NCBI GenBank assembly: GCA_022839625.1 | Contig: JALHJL010000022.1 | Coordinates: 1-64,000 of the forward strand | Direction of reading: 5' to 3' | Length of the DNA: 64,000 bases | Source of the DNA: Phycisphaerales bacterium | Lineage (GTDB): Bacteria; Planctomycetota; Phycisphaerae; UBA1845; Fen-1342 | In this document: positions 1 to 7,734 of the stretch, piece after piece | Position numbering within the stretch: the stretch's first letter is position 1 | Layout: every line of letters begins with the position of its first letter | Notes under the pieces: generated by a model | The model's input: only the letters and a program-made list of their open reading frames with translations | Told to the model about the DNA's origin: nothing | Database searches by the model: none | Made by a program: the position numbers and the translations under genes

Positions 1-17
1 CCTGCCGGAATCCCGCT

Positions 18-112
18 GGTGCGAGAATCCCTTCTCGCACCTGGACCCGCCGGAATCCCGCTGGTGCGAGAATCCCTTCTCGCACCCGCTCCTGCCGGAG
101 TCCTTTCCGGCA
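18..112. repeat. REP-like palindrome cluster
   Basis: Three short palindromes lie in tandem. Two are identical 24-mers (18-41 and 63-86) with 10-bp arms GGTGCGAGAA / TTCTCGCACC around a TCCC loop. The third (93-112) has arms TGCCGGA / TCCGGCA. The same 24-mer recurs, in inverted orientation, at 745-768, and a variant is at 17588-17611. They flank the transposase gene at 155-691, the usual arrangement of REP elements and their RAYT transposase. Confidence 0.8.
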
Positions 113-154
113 CCATCAGCGGACGCCATCGTCTCGCCGCGCGTGTGTGATGGT

Positions 155-691
155 TCACAACTCAAGGTAATCGACCTGCATGCAGACATCCTTGCGTCCG
201 GCGTAACTTGCCGCCGAGCTATACCACCAGTCCTCCGCGCAGCGAACCAAGCCCTTCCGCACCGGGTTCGCGTGGAGGTAGCTCAGCTTCTGCTCGAACA
301 CGTCGCGAGTAGAGATCTCCTGGGGATGAAAACCATCCTGCCACAGGCCCAACTCGCCGCGCTCCCGCCGCGCCTGCTGCGAGGCCGTCGCGAGCCACCG
401 CAGAACCGTGTCGCGGCCATCGTCCTTGAGCCGCTCATGGATCGTGCGCGAGGTGAACCGCTTGAAGTCTCGCATAACCGCGTGCAAGTCTTCGCGCATC
501 GCTGCGATGAGATGCACGTGATTCGGCATGACGACAAAGCCAAACAGCTCCAGTCCCTTTCGCTCTCGCGAGAAGCGCAGGCTTTCGATGATCGGGTCGA
601 CGTACCGTGCCTCAACGAGCACTGGCAGCCAATCCAGGACGGTGATCGTGCAGAAGTACGGGAGGTACTCCGTGGCGCGATAGCGGGCCAT
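155..691 (-). CDS. REP-associated tyrosine transposase (RAYT, IS200-like)
   Basis: This 178-residue protein belongs to the Y1/HUH transposase superfamily. The metal-binding HUH motif is visible in MPNHVHLI, and the likely catalytic Tyr is in the C-terminal KLSYLHANPVRKGLV segment, a family hallmark. RAYTs nick and move REP hairpins as single strands. The start at 691 is chosen because a strong ribosome site (GAAGGAGG) lies just upstream. A longer frame to 937 would be translated from REP DNA and the neighbouring gene. The upstream DUF362 gene stops 16 bp before the start, and its stop codon touches this ribosome site, so the two may be co-transcribed. REP-like palindromes lie on both sides. 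Confidence 0.85.
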   Translation of the reverse strand: MARYRATEYLPYFCTITVLDWLPVLVEARYVDPIIESLRFSRERKGLELFGFVVMPNHVHLIAAMREDLHAVMRDFKRFTSRTIHERLKDDGRDTVLRWLATASQQARRERGELGLWQDGFHPQEISTRDVFEQKLSYLHANPVRKGLVRCAEDWWYSSAASYAGRKDVCMQVDYLEL

Positions 692-707
692 GCGGTCGCT
701 TCCTCCT

Positions 708-1874
708 TCATCGGCGCTCGCGGGAAGGGATTCCCGCCCCGGCGGGTGCGAGAAGGGATTCTCGCACCAGCAAACCCCGTGCCTCATGCGCCCGCCAGTC
801 CCGCTCGCCGAAACGCTGCGCCCCCGTCGCGATCTCCGCTCGGACGGCGTCGTGCGCCTGTTCCAGATACGAGAGCCGCGTCGGGTCGCGGCCGAGCAGG
901 TTTTCGTAGCACCACGCATCACATGCAATCGGGTCAACGGCGGCGACCACGGCCGGCCGCCCCAGCAACCCGCCGGGCTTCACGTCCGTCAGCCGTCCGC
1001 CCGTGGGGCCGTTGTACATCATGACGCGCGTCGCGTCAGCGATGACCAGCGTCGGGCTGAACACCAGGCCGAGCGCACCGATGACTTCGTGGATAGCCTG
1101 ATGAAGCTGGTTTCGCCGGCCGCCCAGCAGGCCGTACCAGTTCTTCAGGATCATCGACGCGCTGCACAGGTTGTGGTCCTTGACCGGGGCGATGCCGATG
1201 AGCTTCGTGGCCCGCTCCAAGGGTTCGTTGAAAACGGGCCAGCCGTCCAACAACGTGCGCCGTGCCCCTGGCCCACGGCCCGCGGGCGACGCGGGTCCGA
1301 CTTCGCCGATCGCGAGCGGACGAAACCGCTCCTCCCGCGGCACCAGGAGCCGCGCTCCCTCCGCCTGCACGACCGGGGCGATGCCTGACTTCGCGAAGCA
1401 CGCCGTCGGCGACTCGATCGGATTGTCCGTGACGATGATCTCGCGCGCGCCCGCCGCCCGGCATAGCCGGATAACGCCGCGCAGCACCTCCGGGTGTGTC
1501 GTCGCACCCAGGTACGCCGGCCGGTCGAAGCCCACGTTGGGCTTGATGAGCACGACGTCGCCCGGCTGCACGAACCGCCGCATACCGCGCGCCGGGTCCA
1601 ATCCACCCACGGCCGCGTCCACCAGTCTGCCGATGTCCCCCGCATCTCCCGTTGCGACGCTGATGCGCGGGCCGGACGCGGGAAAATCCACGCCCGCGAA
1701 GAAGTTCCTGACCCGCGCGGTTCCGGCGTGCCGCGACCGCCGGTCCGATGTCAGACCGACGTCGCCGCGCGGGTCCCACAGCGCATAGCCGCCGAGCGCT
1801 GCGGTGGCAGCCGCAGCTACGGCCCCGGCACCCCGGGTCAGGCACTCCCGTCGCGAAATGCGTTCTCGATCCAT
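708..1874 (-). CDS. DUF362 domain protein with Tat signal
   Basis: This 388-residue protein starts with a twin-arginine-like signal (SRRECLTRGAG followed by an Ala-rich hydrophobic stretch), so it is probably exported folded. The body matches the DUF362 family, with VLIKPNVGFD and a conserved THPEVLRGVIRLCRAAGA stretch. The biochemical role of the family is not established. The start at 1874 lies 3 bp after the stop of the upstream DUF6599 gene, which indicates an operon. The last 16-18 residues (LVRESLLAPAGAGIPS) are encoded by two REP palindromes at 720-768, so the C-terminus looks like a repeat invasion that was tolerated. Confidence 0.85.
   Translation of the reverse strand: MDRERISRRECLTRGAGAVAAAATAALGGYALWDPRGDVGLTSDRRSRHAGTARVRNFFAGVDFPASGPRISVATGDAGDIGRLVDAAVGGLDPARGMRRFVQPGDVVLIKPNVGFDRPAYLGATTHPEVLRGVIRLCRAAGAREIIVTDNPIESPTACFAKSGIAPVVQAEGARLLVPREERFRPLAIGEVGPASPAGRGPGARRTLLDGWPVFNEPLERATKLIGIAPVKDHNLCSASMILKNWYGLLGGRRNQLHQAIHEVIGALGLVFSPTLVIADATRVMMYNGPTGGRLTDVKPGGLLGRPAVVAAVDPIACDAWCYENLLGRDPTRLSYLEQAHDAVRAEIATGAQRFGERDWRAHEARGLLVRESLLAPAGAGIPSRERR
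720..768. repeat. REP-like palindrome pair inside a coding region
   Basis: Two perfect palindromes are separated by 7 bp. Positions 720-737 have arms GCGGGAA / TTCCCGC around GGGA. Positions 745-768 have arms GGTGCGAGAA / TTCTCGCACC around GGGA, the reverse complement of the elements at 18-41 and 63-86. They form the 3' end of the DUF362 gene, just upstream of the RAYT start. Confidence 0.8.
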
Positions 1875-1877
1875 CGG

Positions 1878-2495
1878 CTACGGAATCCGCGCGGCCACTT
1901 GCTCGGCAATGCGAAGGGCGGCATCGGCGTCGCCTGCGTCCAGGCTGCCCGGCAACACCTGTACGTAAACCGGGCCCTTCCAGAAGAACACCGCGCCGCC
2001 GACCTGATACCCGGCCTGACCGACGTCGACCGGCGGCACTTCCAGCGGAGCTTCGAACAAGTACATTCCTTCGGCGTTGGCGGCTGTCCCCATATCGTAG
2101 AGGTACACGTCCACGCTGCGCCCGCCGTCGTGCTCATGGGTGTACGAGCAGAACGTCAACCCGAGCGCGCCGCGCTGAAGGAACGCGTCGGCGCGGCCGT
2201 CGATCTTCACGTACATGTCGTCCGCCGCAAACCACTCGACTCGGCCCGCCGCGCGCCAGCCCTTCACACCGGGGTCGGCCAACAGCGCTGGAGCGACTTC
2301 GGGGGCGTCATCGTGCACCGTCGGCAGGTCTGCCGCGCTCAGCTCGAAAGGGTAGTCACGGTTCGTGAGGACCTGGACGACGCAGGCAGCGACGATGCCG
2401 GCGGTCAGCAGCAACAGCGCTGCCCCCACAGCCTTCTCGGCGGTGCCGACGGCTGCCGGCGACCGCGCATACCGCCGCGCAAAAAGAGTCCGCAT
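1878..2495 (-). CDS. DUF6599-like membrane-anchored protein
   Basis: This 205-residue protein has one N-terminal membrane segment (about residues 20-42, AVGAALLLLTAGIVAACVV), so it is a bitopic or signal-anchored protein with a periplasmic body. The C-terminal 150 residues (YVKIDGRADAFLQRG, YLYDMGTAANAEGMY, GAVFFWKGPVYVQV) resemble DUF6599, a family common in planctomycetes without a known function. It is the first gene of a pair with the DUF362 protein, 3 bp apart. A TATAAT on the minus strand at 2522-2527 could serve as its promoter. Confidence 0.7.
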   Translation of the reverse strand: MRTLFARRYARSPAAVGTAEKAVGAALLLLTAGIVAACVVQVLTNRDYPFELSAADLPTVHDDAPEVAPALLADPGVKGWRAAGRVEWFAADDMYVKIDGRADAFLQRGALGLTFCSYTHEHDGGRSVDVYLYDMGTAANAEGMYLFEAPLEVPPVDVGQAGYQVGGAVFFWKGPVYVQVLPGSLDAGDADAALRIAEQVAARIP

Positions 2496-2521
2496 CGCAC
2501 ACCTCTGTCGGCGCCGCTCGT

Positions 2522-2548
2522 ATTATACGGGCTGCGGTACCGTGTCAC
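2522..2548 (-). promoter_or_regulatory. Candidate promoter for the DUF6599-DUF362 pair
   Basis: The minus strand carries a perfect TATAAT at 2527-2522, about 27 bp upstream of the start at 2495. A possible -35 box GTGACA (2548-2543) is 15 bp away, which is shorter than usual, so this is tentative. It lies in the divergent gap shared with the plus-strand gene that starts at 2562. Confidence 0.35.
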
Positions 2549-2561
2549 TGAGGAGTTGCGC

Positions 2562-5057
2562 ATGACCGCGGGCGAGCCGGACGCGTTGCAGGCACGTGCC
2601 CTGCGGGGTGCGCGCCTCCGACTGAGCCTCCTCGTGATCGCGTGGGGTGTTCAAGCCATCGTGACCCAGGCCCTGCTCCTGCGCGAGGCGACCGTGCTCA
2701 TGTACGGCAGTGAGCTCGCCTGGGGCGTGGTCTTCGGAGCGTGGCTCCTGGGCATCGCGGCGGGCGCGGCGCTGGGCGGCTGGCTCGGCGACACCGCGAT
2801 CGGCCGCGGGCACGCCGTTGGCACACTGGTCGCGGACATGCTGGCCCTGAGTGTGCTGGCCTGCGTTGCCTTGTGGGTCTTCCGCGGCGCGCGGGACTGG
2901 CTCGGGGTCGGGCCCGGTGAGTTGGTGCCGTTGCCGCACTCCGCGCTGGCCGCGCTCGTCCTGGTCATGCCTGCGAGTGCGCTGGTCGGATTGGCGTTTC
3001 CCATCGCGTGTTGCATAGGGGAGCGGGTACGCCTGGGCGGCCGGGAGACCGGCGTCGGAGAGCAGCCACACGCCGCCGCCATCCGCCCGCACCTCTCGTT
3101 CGCGCACGTCTATGCCCTGGAGTCGCTGGGCAGCCTGATCGGCGGGGCCGCATTCACCTTCTGGGCCGTGACGCACCTGGCACCCATCCAGGCGGCGTTG
3201 CTTTGCGCGGGGCTGACGACGGCTGCCGGTGCGCTGCTCATGTTGCCGCGCCGGCTCACCAGCACACTGCTCGCCAGCGCCGCCGGGGTTGCCCTGCTGG
3301 GGACCTGGTTCGCCGGCGAGCGGCTGAACCGCCTGCTGATCGAGCGCCGCTGGCAGACGATCGCGCCGGGTTACACGCTCGTCGCCGAGGCGGAATCAAA
3401 GTACCAGAACCTGGCGATCGGCTCACGGGCCGGACAGTTTACGCTGTACTGCGACGGGCACGTCGCGGCCGACTTCCCGGACCCCTACACGTTCATCCCG
3501 CGCGCCCATTTCTGGCTGTGCCAGCACCCCGCGCCCCGTCGCGTGCTCGTGCTCGGCGGCGGCGCCGAAGGGCTGCTCGCCGAGATTCTGCGGCATCCGG
3601 TCGAACACATCGACTACGTGGAGCCCGATCCGCAACTGATCGACCTCATCCGGCCGTACCTGGCTGAGGCCGATCGCCGGGCGCTCGATGACCCACGGGT
3701 GACCGTGCATCACGTGGACGCGCGCTACTACCTCAAGACGCAACGCGACCGCTTCGATCTCGCGCTCGCCCGGCTCCCCGAGCCGACCTCGGCGCAGCGG
3801 GCGCGCCTGTACACGGCGGAGTTCTTCGGCGAGCTGCGCCGCGCGCTGACCCCGCAGGCCGTCCTGTGTCTGACCGCCACCGCGGCGCCGGCCGAGCTGT
3901 CGCCGCCGTCGCGCGCCTACCTGTCCACGCTGCGGGCTACCCTGCGCCGCCACTTCCCCCACGTGTTGGTCGGCTGGGGCGATCCGGCCCAGGTGCTGGC
4001 GGCGACGCAGGATGGGCTGATCTCGACCGACGCGGCCGAGCTGAGCGCGCGCTACGCCCGGCGAGCCGTGGATTCAGCGCTGTTCGATCCCGCCTGGTTC
4101 ACCGGTGCGACCGATTGGCTGGAGCCGGACAAGTTGGCGCGCCGCGCCGCCGACCTTGACACCGCGGAGCCGGCGCGCGTCTGTCGCGACCTGCACCCGC
4201 TGATCTACATGCAGAGGTTGGTACTGTGGGAAGCCCAGAGCGGCGGTTGGACCTCGTCGCGGTTGCGCGAGACTGCACCGCCCGCGGCGCGCGACGCCGG
4301 CCTGGTCGCCCGCCTTCAGACCGTCCGGTTGCACCACCTGGTCCTCGGCTTGGCGCTGGCGGCCGGCGTTACGGTGGTCGCGAGCCGCCTTCGCCACGGC
4401 GCCCGCCGCGGCTGGGCGCGCGGCACGGTCACGCTGTCGGTCGGGACAACGGGCTTCGCCACAATGGCACTGAGCCTCGTGTGGTTATTCGCGTTTCAGA
4501 ACCTGTATGGCTACGTCTATCAGCGCATCGGGTGGATCATTGCGCTCTTCATGGTGGGCCTCGTTGTGGGTTGTCTGTTGGCCGGAAGGAAACAGCGGCG
4601 CACGCCCAGCGCCTCGCTTCACCGCGCCCGCCGGAACCTTATCGCCGTCGATGTCCTGCTGGCGATCCTGGCCGCGGCGGTTCCCCTGGTCCTGATTGTG
4701 CTCGGTTCGCTGTCCGGCAGCAGCCTGAGCTTCGCGCTGGTCGAATGGTGCATTTCCCTCCTGGTCATCATCACCGGCGTGCTCGGCGGAGCGGCCTTTC
4801 CACTCGCGAGCGAGCTGCAACTGCACCTGAGAGGCACGACCGCCGCCGCCGCCGGCAACGTCGTCAGCGCGGATCACGCCGGCGCGTGCCTCGGCGCGGT
4901 GCTGTGCGGCATCCTGCTGGTACCGGTATTCGGGACCGTCGCCACCGCGGGCCTGCTGGCCGGCGTGAAACTCGCGTCGGCCGCTCTCCTGGCGCTCGTC
5001 CGGCCACGATCGGACGGCGAAGTGCGCTCGCAACTTCCGAGTGCCGGCGCGCCGTAA
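2562..5057 (+). CDS. Membrane-fused spermidine synthase-like protein
   Basis: The protein has 831 residues. About seven hydrophobic segments in the first 270 residues are followed by a soluble spermidine-synthase/SAM-methyltransferase-like domain and then about five more membrane segments near the C-terminus. The nucleotide-binding strand-loop VLVLGGGAEG lies near residue 327, with the acidic VEPDP after the next strand. Such fusions are widespread in planctomycetes and are annotated as fused MFS/spermidine synthase, but the substrate is unproven. The start at 2562 follows GAGGAG at 2550-2555. The frame is open back to 1494, but that part is antisense to the DUF362 and DUF6599 genes and was discarded. 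Confidence 0.8.
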   Translation: MTAGEPDALQARALRGARLRLSLLVIAWGVQAIVTQALLLREATVLMYGSELAWGVVFGAWLLGIAAGAALGGWLGDTAIGRGHAVGTLVADMLALSVLACVALWVFRGARDWLGVGPGELVPLPHSALAALVLVMPASALVGLAFPIACCIGERVRLGGRETGVGEQPHAAAIRPHLSFAHVYALESLGSLIGGAAFTFWAVTHLAPIQAALLCAGLTTAAGALLMLPRRLTSTLLASAAGVALLGTWFAGERLNRLLIERRWQTIAPGYTLVAEAESKYQNLAIGSRAGQFTLYCDGHVAADFPDPYTFIPRAHFWLCQHPAPRRVLVLGGGAEGLLAEILRHPVEHIDYVEPDPQLIDLIRPYLAEADRRALDDPRVTVHHVDARYYLKTQRDRFDLALARLPEPTSAQRARLYTAEFFGELRRALTPQAVLCLTATAAPAELSPPSRAYLSTLRATLRRHFPHVLVGWGDPAQVLAATQDGLISTDAAELSARYARRAVDSALFDPAWFTGATDWLEPDKLARRAADLDTAEPARVCRDLHPLIYMQRLVLWEAQSGGWTSSRLRETAPPAARDAGLVARLQTVRLHHLVLGLALAAGVTVVASRLRHGARRGWARGTVTLSVGTTGFATMALSLVWLFAFQNLYGYVYQRIGWIIALFMVGLVVGCLLAGRKQRRTPSASLHRARRNLIAVDVLLAILAAAVPLVLIVLGSLSGSSLSFALVEWCISLLVIITGVLGGAAFPLASELQLHLRGTTAAAAGNVVSADHAGACLGAVLCGILLVPVFGTVATAGLLAGVKLASAALLALVRPRSDGEVRSQLPSAGAP

Positions 5058-5077
5058 CGGCCGCTCACTCGCGGCCG
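5058..5077. terminator. Hairpin between convergent genes
   Basis: A perfect inverted repeat (arms CGGCCGC / GCGGCCG, 6-nt loop) begins one base after the plus-strand stop at 5057 and lies 32 bp beyond the end of the minus-strand protease gene. There is no U-run, so termination is inferred from position. It could also be a REP-like element. Confidence 0.35.
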
Positions 5078-5108
5078 CTACGCGCGCTGCCCCAGCGCCC
5101 GCCGTGTG

Positions 5109-7103
5109 TCAGTCCGAGAACAGCGCGACGAACGGGTTGATGTCTCCGAAATCGAACACGCCATCCATGTTGATGTCGCGGTTCGCCAGCGGGCAGTCGG
5201 CGTACTGCACCGCGTACGCGGCCGGATTGCTGAGCGCCAGTACGAACGGGTTGATGTCTCCGAAGTCCGTGACGCCGTCGCAGTTGAGATCGCCGAGGTG
5301 CGGCGGCACGCAGACCAGGGCGGCGACCGTGAACGCATCCAGGCCGGCTTCGGTGATCGAGTTGCTGGGGTTATCCGTCGCGTTGAAGCGCACCTTCACC
5401 TGCGCAGTGGGTGTGACGTAGTCACTGACGCAGAACGTCTGGTAGACCCAGCCGTCGGTGTGCGGCACATCTTCCACCGTCACCCAACTCGCACCGTTGT
5501 TGTTCGAAACCTGCACCGTGAGCCGGTCGACGTCGCGGTTGTCGTTGTAGAACCAGCGCGCGTAGCCCACCTGGTACACCTGGCCGTCGGAGAGGTCGAG
5601 CGTCGGCGAAATCAGCCGCGTCGGGCCGCCGTCCAGGTCGCAGTCGCCGGCGCAGTTGCCCGTCAAGTAGCACTGCCCGGAGCCGTCATAGTCGGTCAGC
5701 GGATCGCCGCGGTCACCGTCGCCCGCCGGCACCCCGCGTTCCCAGGCCCCAAACCACACGTTGACATTCTGTACGGTCCAGCCGTGATGTGCCTCGAAGT
5801 TGTCCTCGAAAACGGCGTCCTTGTAGGCCACGCTCAGCGTCCGGTAGTAACTCGCCGGCGCGTCGCCCGGGTCGTACAGGCGGCCCACCGTAGCTTCTTC
5901 GACGCTGACGTACCAGCGATACTGGTCCAGACAGCCCGCCCCCGGAAGCGTCGCATCGTAGACGCCCGGCGACACGTCCGTCATAGGTACGGTGACCCAC
6001 GTTCCGCCGTTCAGCGAATAATGCAACTGCCCGGAACCCGGCTGGGGAACGCCGTTGTATTTCCCCGTCACGTCCACGCGGACCGTCTTCGGCTGGTTGA
6101 TGGACATCTCCATCGGCTGGCCGTTCGGGTAGGAGAACATGAGCGTCGGCGGCCTCCCCGGGTAGTCCACGTACAACGCGCCGAAACCGACCAGGCAGCA
6201 CCCGTAGGTGATCCGCATGTAACCGCCTTCGCCCCAGCTCCCGCCCCAGGAGTTCCGCAGGAACCACACGCCCTCCGGCCCCTGGTTGTCGTCCCAGCCC
6301 ACCAGTGCGACGGCATGGTTGATGGAGCCCCCCTCGCAGTCATTGAAGATGCCGCCGTTGTAGGCCGAGAACGAGCCAGTCGCATTCACGCAAACCGTGA
6401 TCGGGCCGTGGTCGAGAATGGCTTGCTTGAGCTGCGCGACCGTGGGGACATCCCATTGCGGGCCAATGTACGCCCAACTCGTCAGGCAGTACGGATGCGT
6501 AAACGGGCAGTTGCAGGGCGCATCCCACGCCTGGTACTGGAAGTCCGCCTCCATCACCGCCCCATATCCGTTGCAGTAGTCCTTGTGCGTCCCGCTGCAC
6601 CGGAGGTAGTTCGCGGCGTTGCCCGGCCACTCGCCGGAACACCCGCCCAGCCCGCAGCAACTTACCAGCCACTGCTCCGACAAATCCACCAGATCCGCGT
6701 CCTTGATCGCAATATTCGATTCGACCGCACCCAGCAGCCCAAACGCCCAGCAGCTCCCACAGCCGCCCTGGTTGCGGATCGGCGTACACACGCCCTGCGT
6801 CCGCCAGTCGAACGTCGCCGGCAGGTCGCGGGTCGGCGTGCACGGATCGAACCGACCGTGCAGGCGCCAATCCGGCGGCACCACCACGCCGCACAACTGC
6901 TCCAGGCTGTACTGCGTCGCCGCGTTCTCGCCTACGGTGAAGGTCCATCCCTCGCGCTCGCCGCGCTCGCGCAGAGCGGCGATGTCGTCGGCCGTGAGCT
7001 GGGCGAGCGCCGCCGGCGCCACCAACGCCATCGCGAGAACCAATCCGATCGTCCGAGTGGTCCGGACGTGAGGTGCAACCCCGCTCCGCGCTTGGTACAG
7101 CAT
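5109..7103 (-). CDS. Secreted papain-family (C1A) cysteine peptidase with dockerin-like tail
   Basis: The 664-residue protein has an N-terminal signal peptide (hydrophobic stretch near residues 18-34 ending ALAQ). A C1A peptidase domain spans about residues 95-315. The oxyanion Gln and catalytic Cys are in NQGGCGSCWAF (Q112, C118), the catalytic His is in INHAVALVGWDD (H263) and the Asn in NSWGGSWGEGG (N284), so the triad is complete. Beta-rich domains follow, and the last 65 residues hold two dockerin-like repeats (GDLNCDGVTDFGDINPF and DINMDGVFDFGDINPF). The start at 7103 is preferred over a TTG at 7121 because the ribosome site AAAGGAG lies between them. It acts outside the cytoplasm; the dockerin-like tail may anchor or sort it. 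Confidence 0.88.
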   Translation of the reverse strand: MLYQARSGVAPHVRTTRTIGLVLAMALVAPAALAQLTADDIAALRERGEREGWTFTVGENAATQYSLEQLCGVVVPPDWRLHGRFDPCTPTRDLPATFDWRTQGVCTPIRNQGGCGSCWAFGLLGAVESNIAIKDADLVDLSEQWLVSCCGLGGCSGEWPGNAANYLRCSGTHKDYCNGYGAVMEADFQYQAWDAPCNCPFTHPYCLTSWAYIGPQWDVPTVAQLKQAILDHGPITVCVNATGSFSAYNGGIFNDCEGGSINHAVALVGWDDNQGPEGVWFLRNSWGGSWGEGGYMRITYGCCLVGFGALYVDYPGRPPTLMFSYPNGQPMEMSINQPKTVRVDVTGKYNGVPQPGSGQLHYSLNGGTWVTVPMTDVSPGVYDATLPGAGCLDQYRWYVSVEEATVGRLYDPGDAPASYYRTLSVAYKDAVFEDNFEAHHGWTVQNVNVWFGAWERGVPAGDGDRGDPLTDYDGSGQCYLTGNCAGDCDLDGGPTRLISPTLDLSDGQVYQVGYARWFYNDNRDVDRLTVQVSNNNGASWVTVEDVPHTDGWVYQTFCVSDYVTPTAQVKVRFNATDNPSNSITEAGLDAFTVAALVCVPPHLGDLNCDGVTDFGDINPFVLALSNPAAYAVQYADCPLANRDINMDGVFDFGDINPFVALFSD

Positions 7104-7157
7104 CGACTCTACTCCTTTCAAACCGGCGGCAACTGCGTCGCCGCACTATTGTGGTAA

Positions 7158-7235
7158 CTAGCCGACAAAGGGGGCGATGTCGCCCGCATCAAAGCCGTTG
7201 ATGTCAAGCCGATCGCCGCCGCGGGAATACGTGTC
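7158..7235 (-). pseudogene. Orphan dockerin-like C-terminal remnant
   Basis: Read on the minus strand and ending at a TAG at 7158-7160, the DNA encodes DTYSRGGDRLDINGFDAGDI followed by APFVG and a stop. This closely resembles the dockerin-like ends of other proteins in this window, for example GDI-NGDG-DIAPFV at 60762. No start codon or longer domain is joined to it, so it appears to be the surviving tail of a degraded secreted-protein gene just upstream of the cysteine peptidase. Confidence 0.5.
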
Positions 7236-7662
7236 CGCACCGCGGGCCGCACACGGCGTCCTTCCGTGCGTGCGCGACTGTCCATACCGGCCACTGTTGA
7301 CGGAGACACTGCGGTCATTGGTCTGCGGCAAGGAACGCTCCCGGGCTGCTCCTCGAGCGACGGAGGGCGGGGCGGCGACCAGATCGTTGCGCGGTTCTCC
7401 ACGTACCGCGCGAGAGCGAACCTCTCCGGAGGCTCCTTTCCTGGATCGATTCGCGCGACACAGTCGGAACCCCGCAGTGAACCCTCATAGGTGTCACCGC
7501 GCTGGGCCGCCGCTGCCGGCGCCTCGCTCTCACTATCTTCGTCAAGGCCAGCCGGTAGTGCAAGAGTTAATTCGACCTCTACCTCCAGAAGTGTGAGACC
7601 CTTATCGGACGCGCGGCGACTCCACGGCCGCATGTCTGGAGCGGGTTCGATGCACACAGACA
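7236..7662. other. No convincing gene
   Basis: Open frames exist on both strands, but their translations are low-complexity and resemble no family I recognise. The dockerin remnant just downstream suggests that this is decayed coding DNA. Confidence 0.5.
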
Positions 7663-7694
7663 AAGAGGGCATCCTGCCGGTCGGACGCCCTCTT
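7663..7694 (-). terminator. Hairpin terminator after the DUF1573 gene
   Basis: The arms AAGAGGGC (7663-7670) and GCCCTCTT (7687-7694) pair perfectly, and a few more bases extend the stem with one mismatch. On the minus strand it lies about 40 bp beyond the stop at 7735 and is followed by a short T-rich stretch (TTTGTCTGTG), as expected for a weak intrinsic terminator. Confidence 0.6.
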
Positions 7695-7734
7695 CAGAGA
7701 GTATCGCGTGCCGTCGCCAAGGACGACAGACTGC

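Noticed and set aside
1494..2561. N-terminal extension of the spermidine-synthase frame
   Set aside because: It is antisense to two well-supported genes and has no family similarity; GAGGAG marks the start at 2562.
7118..7672. 184-residue minus-strand frame before the cysteine peptidase
   Set aside because: No domain or ribosome site, and the dockerin remnant in another frame explains the coding-like signal.
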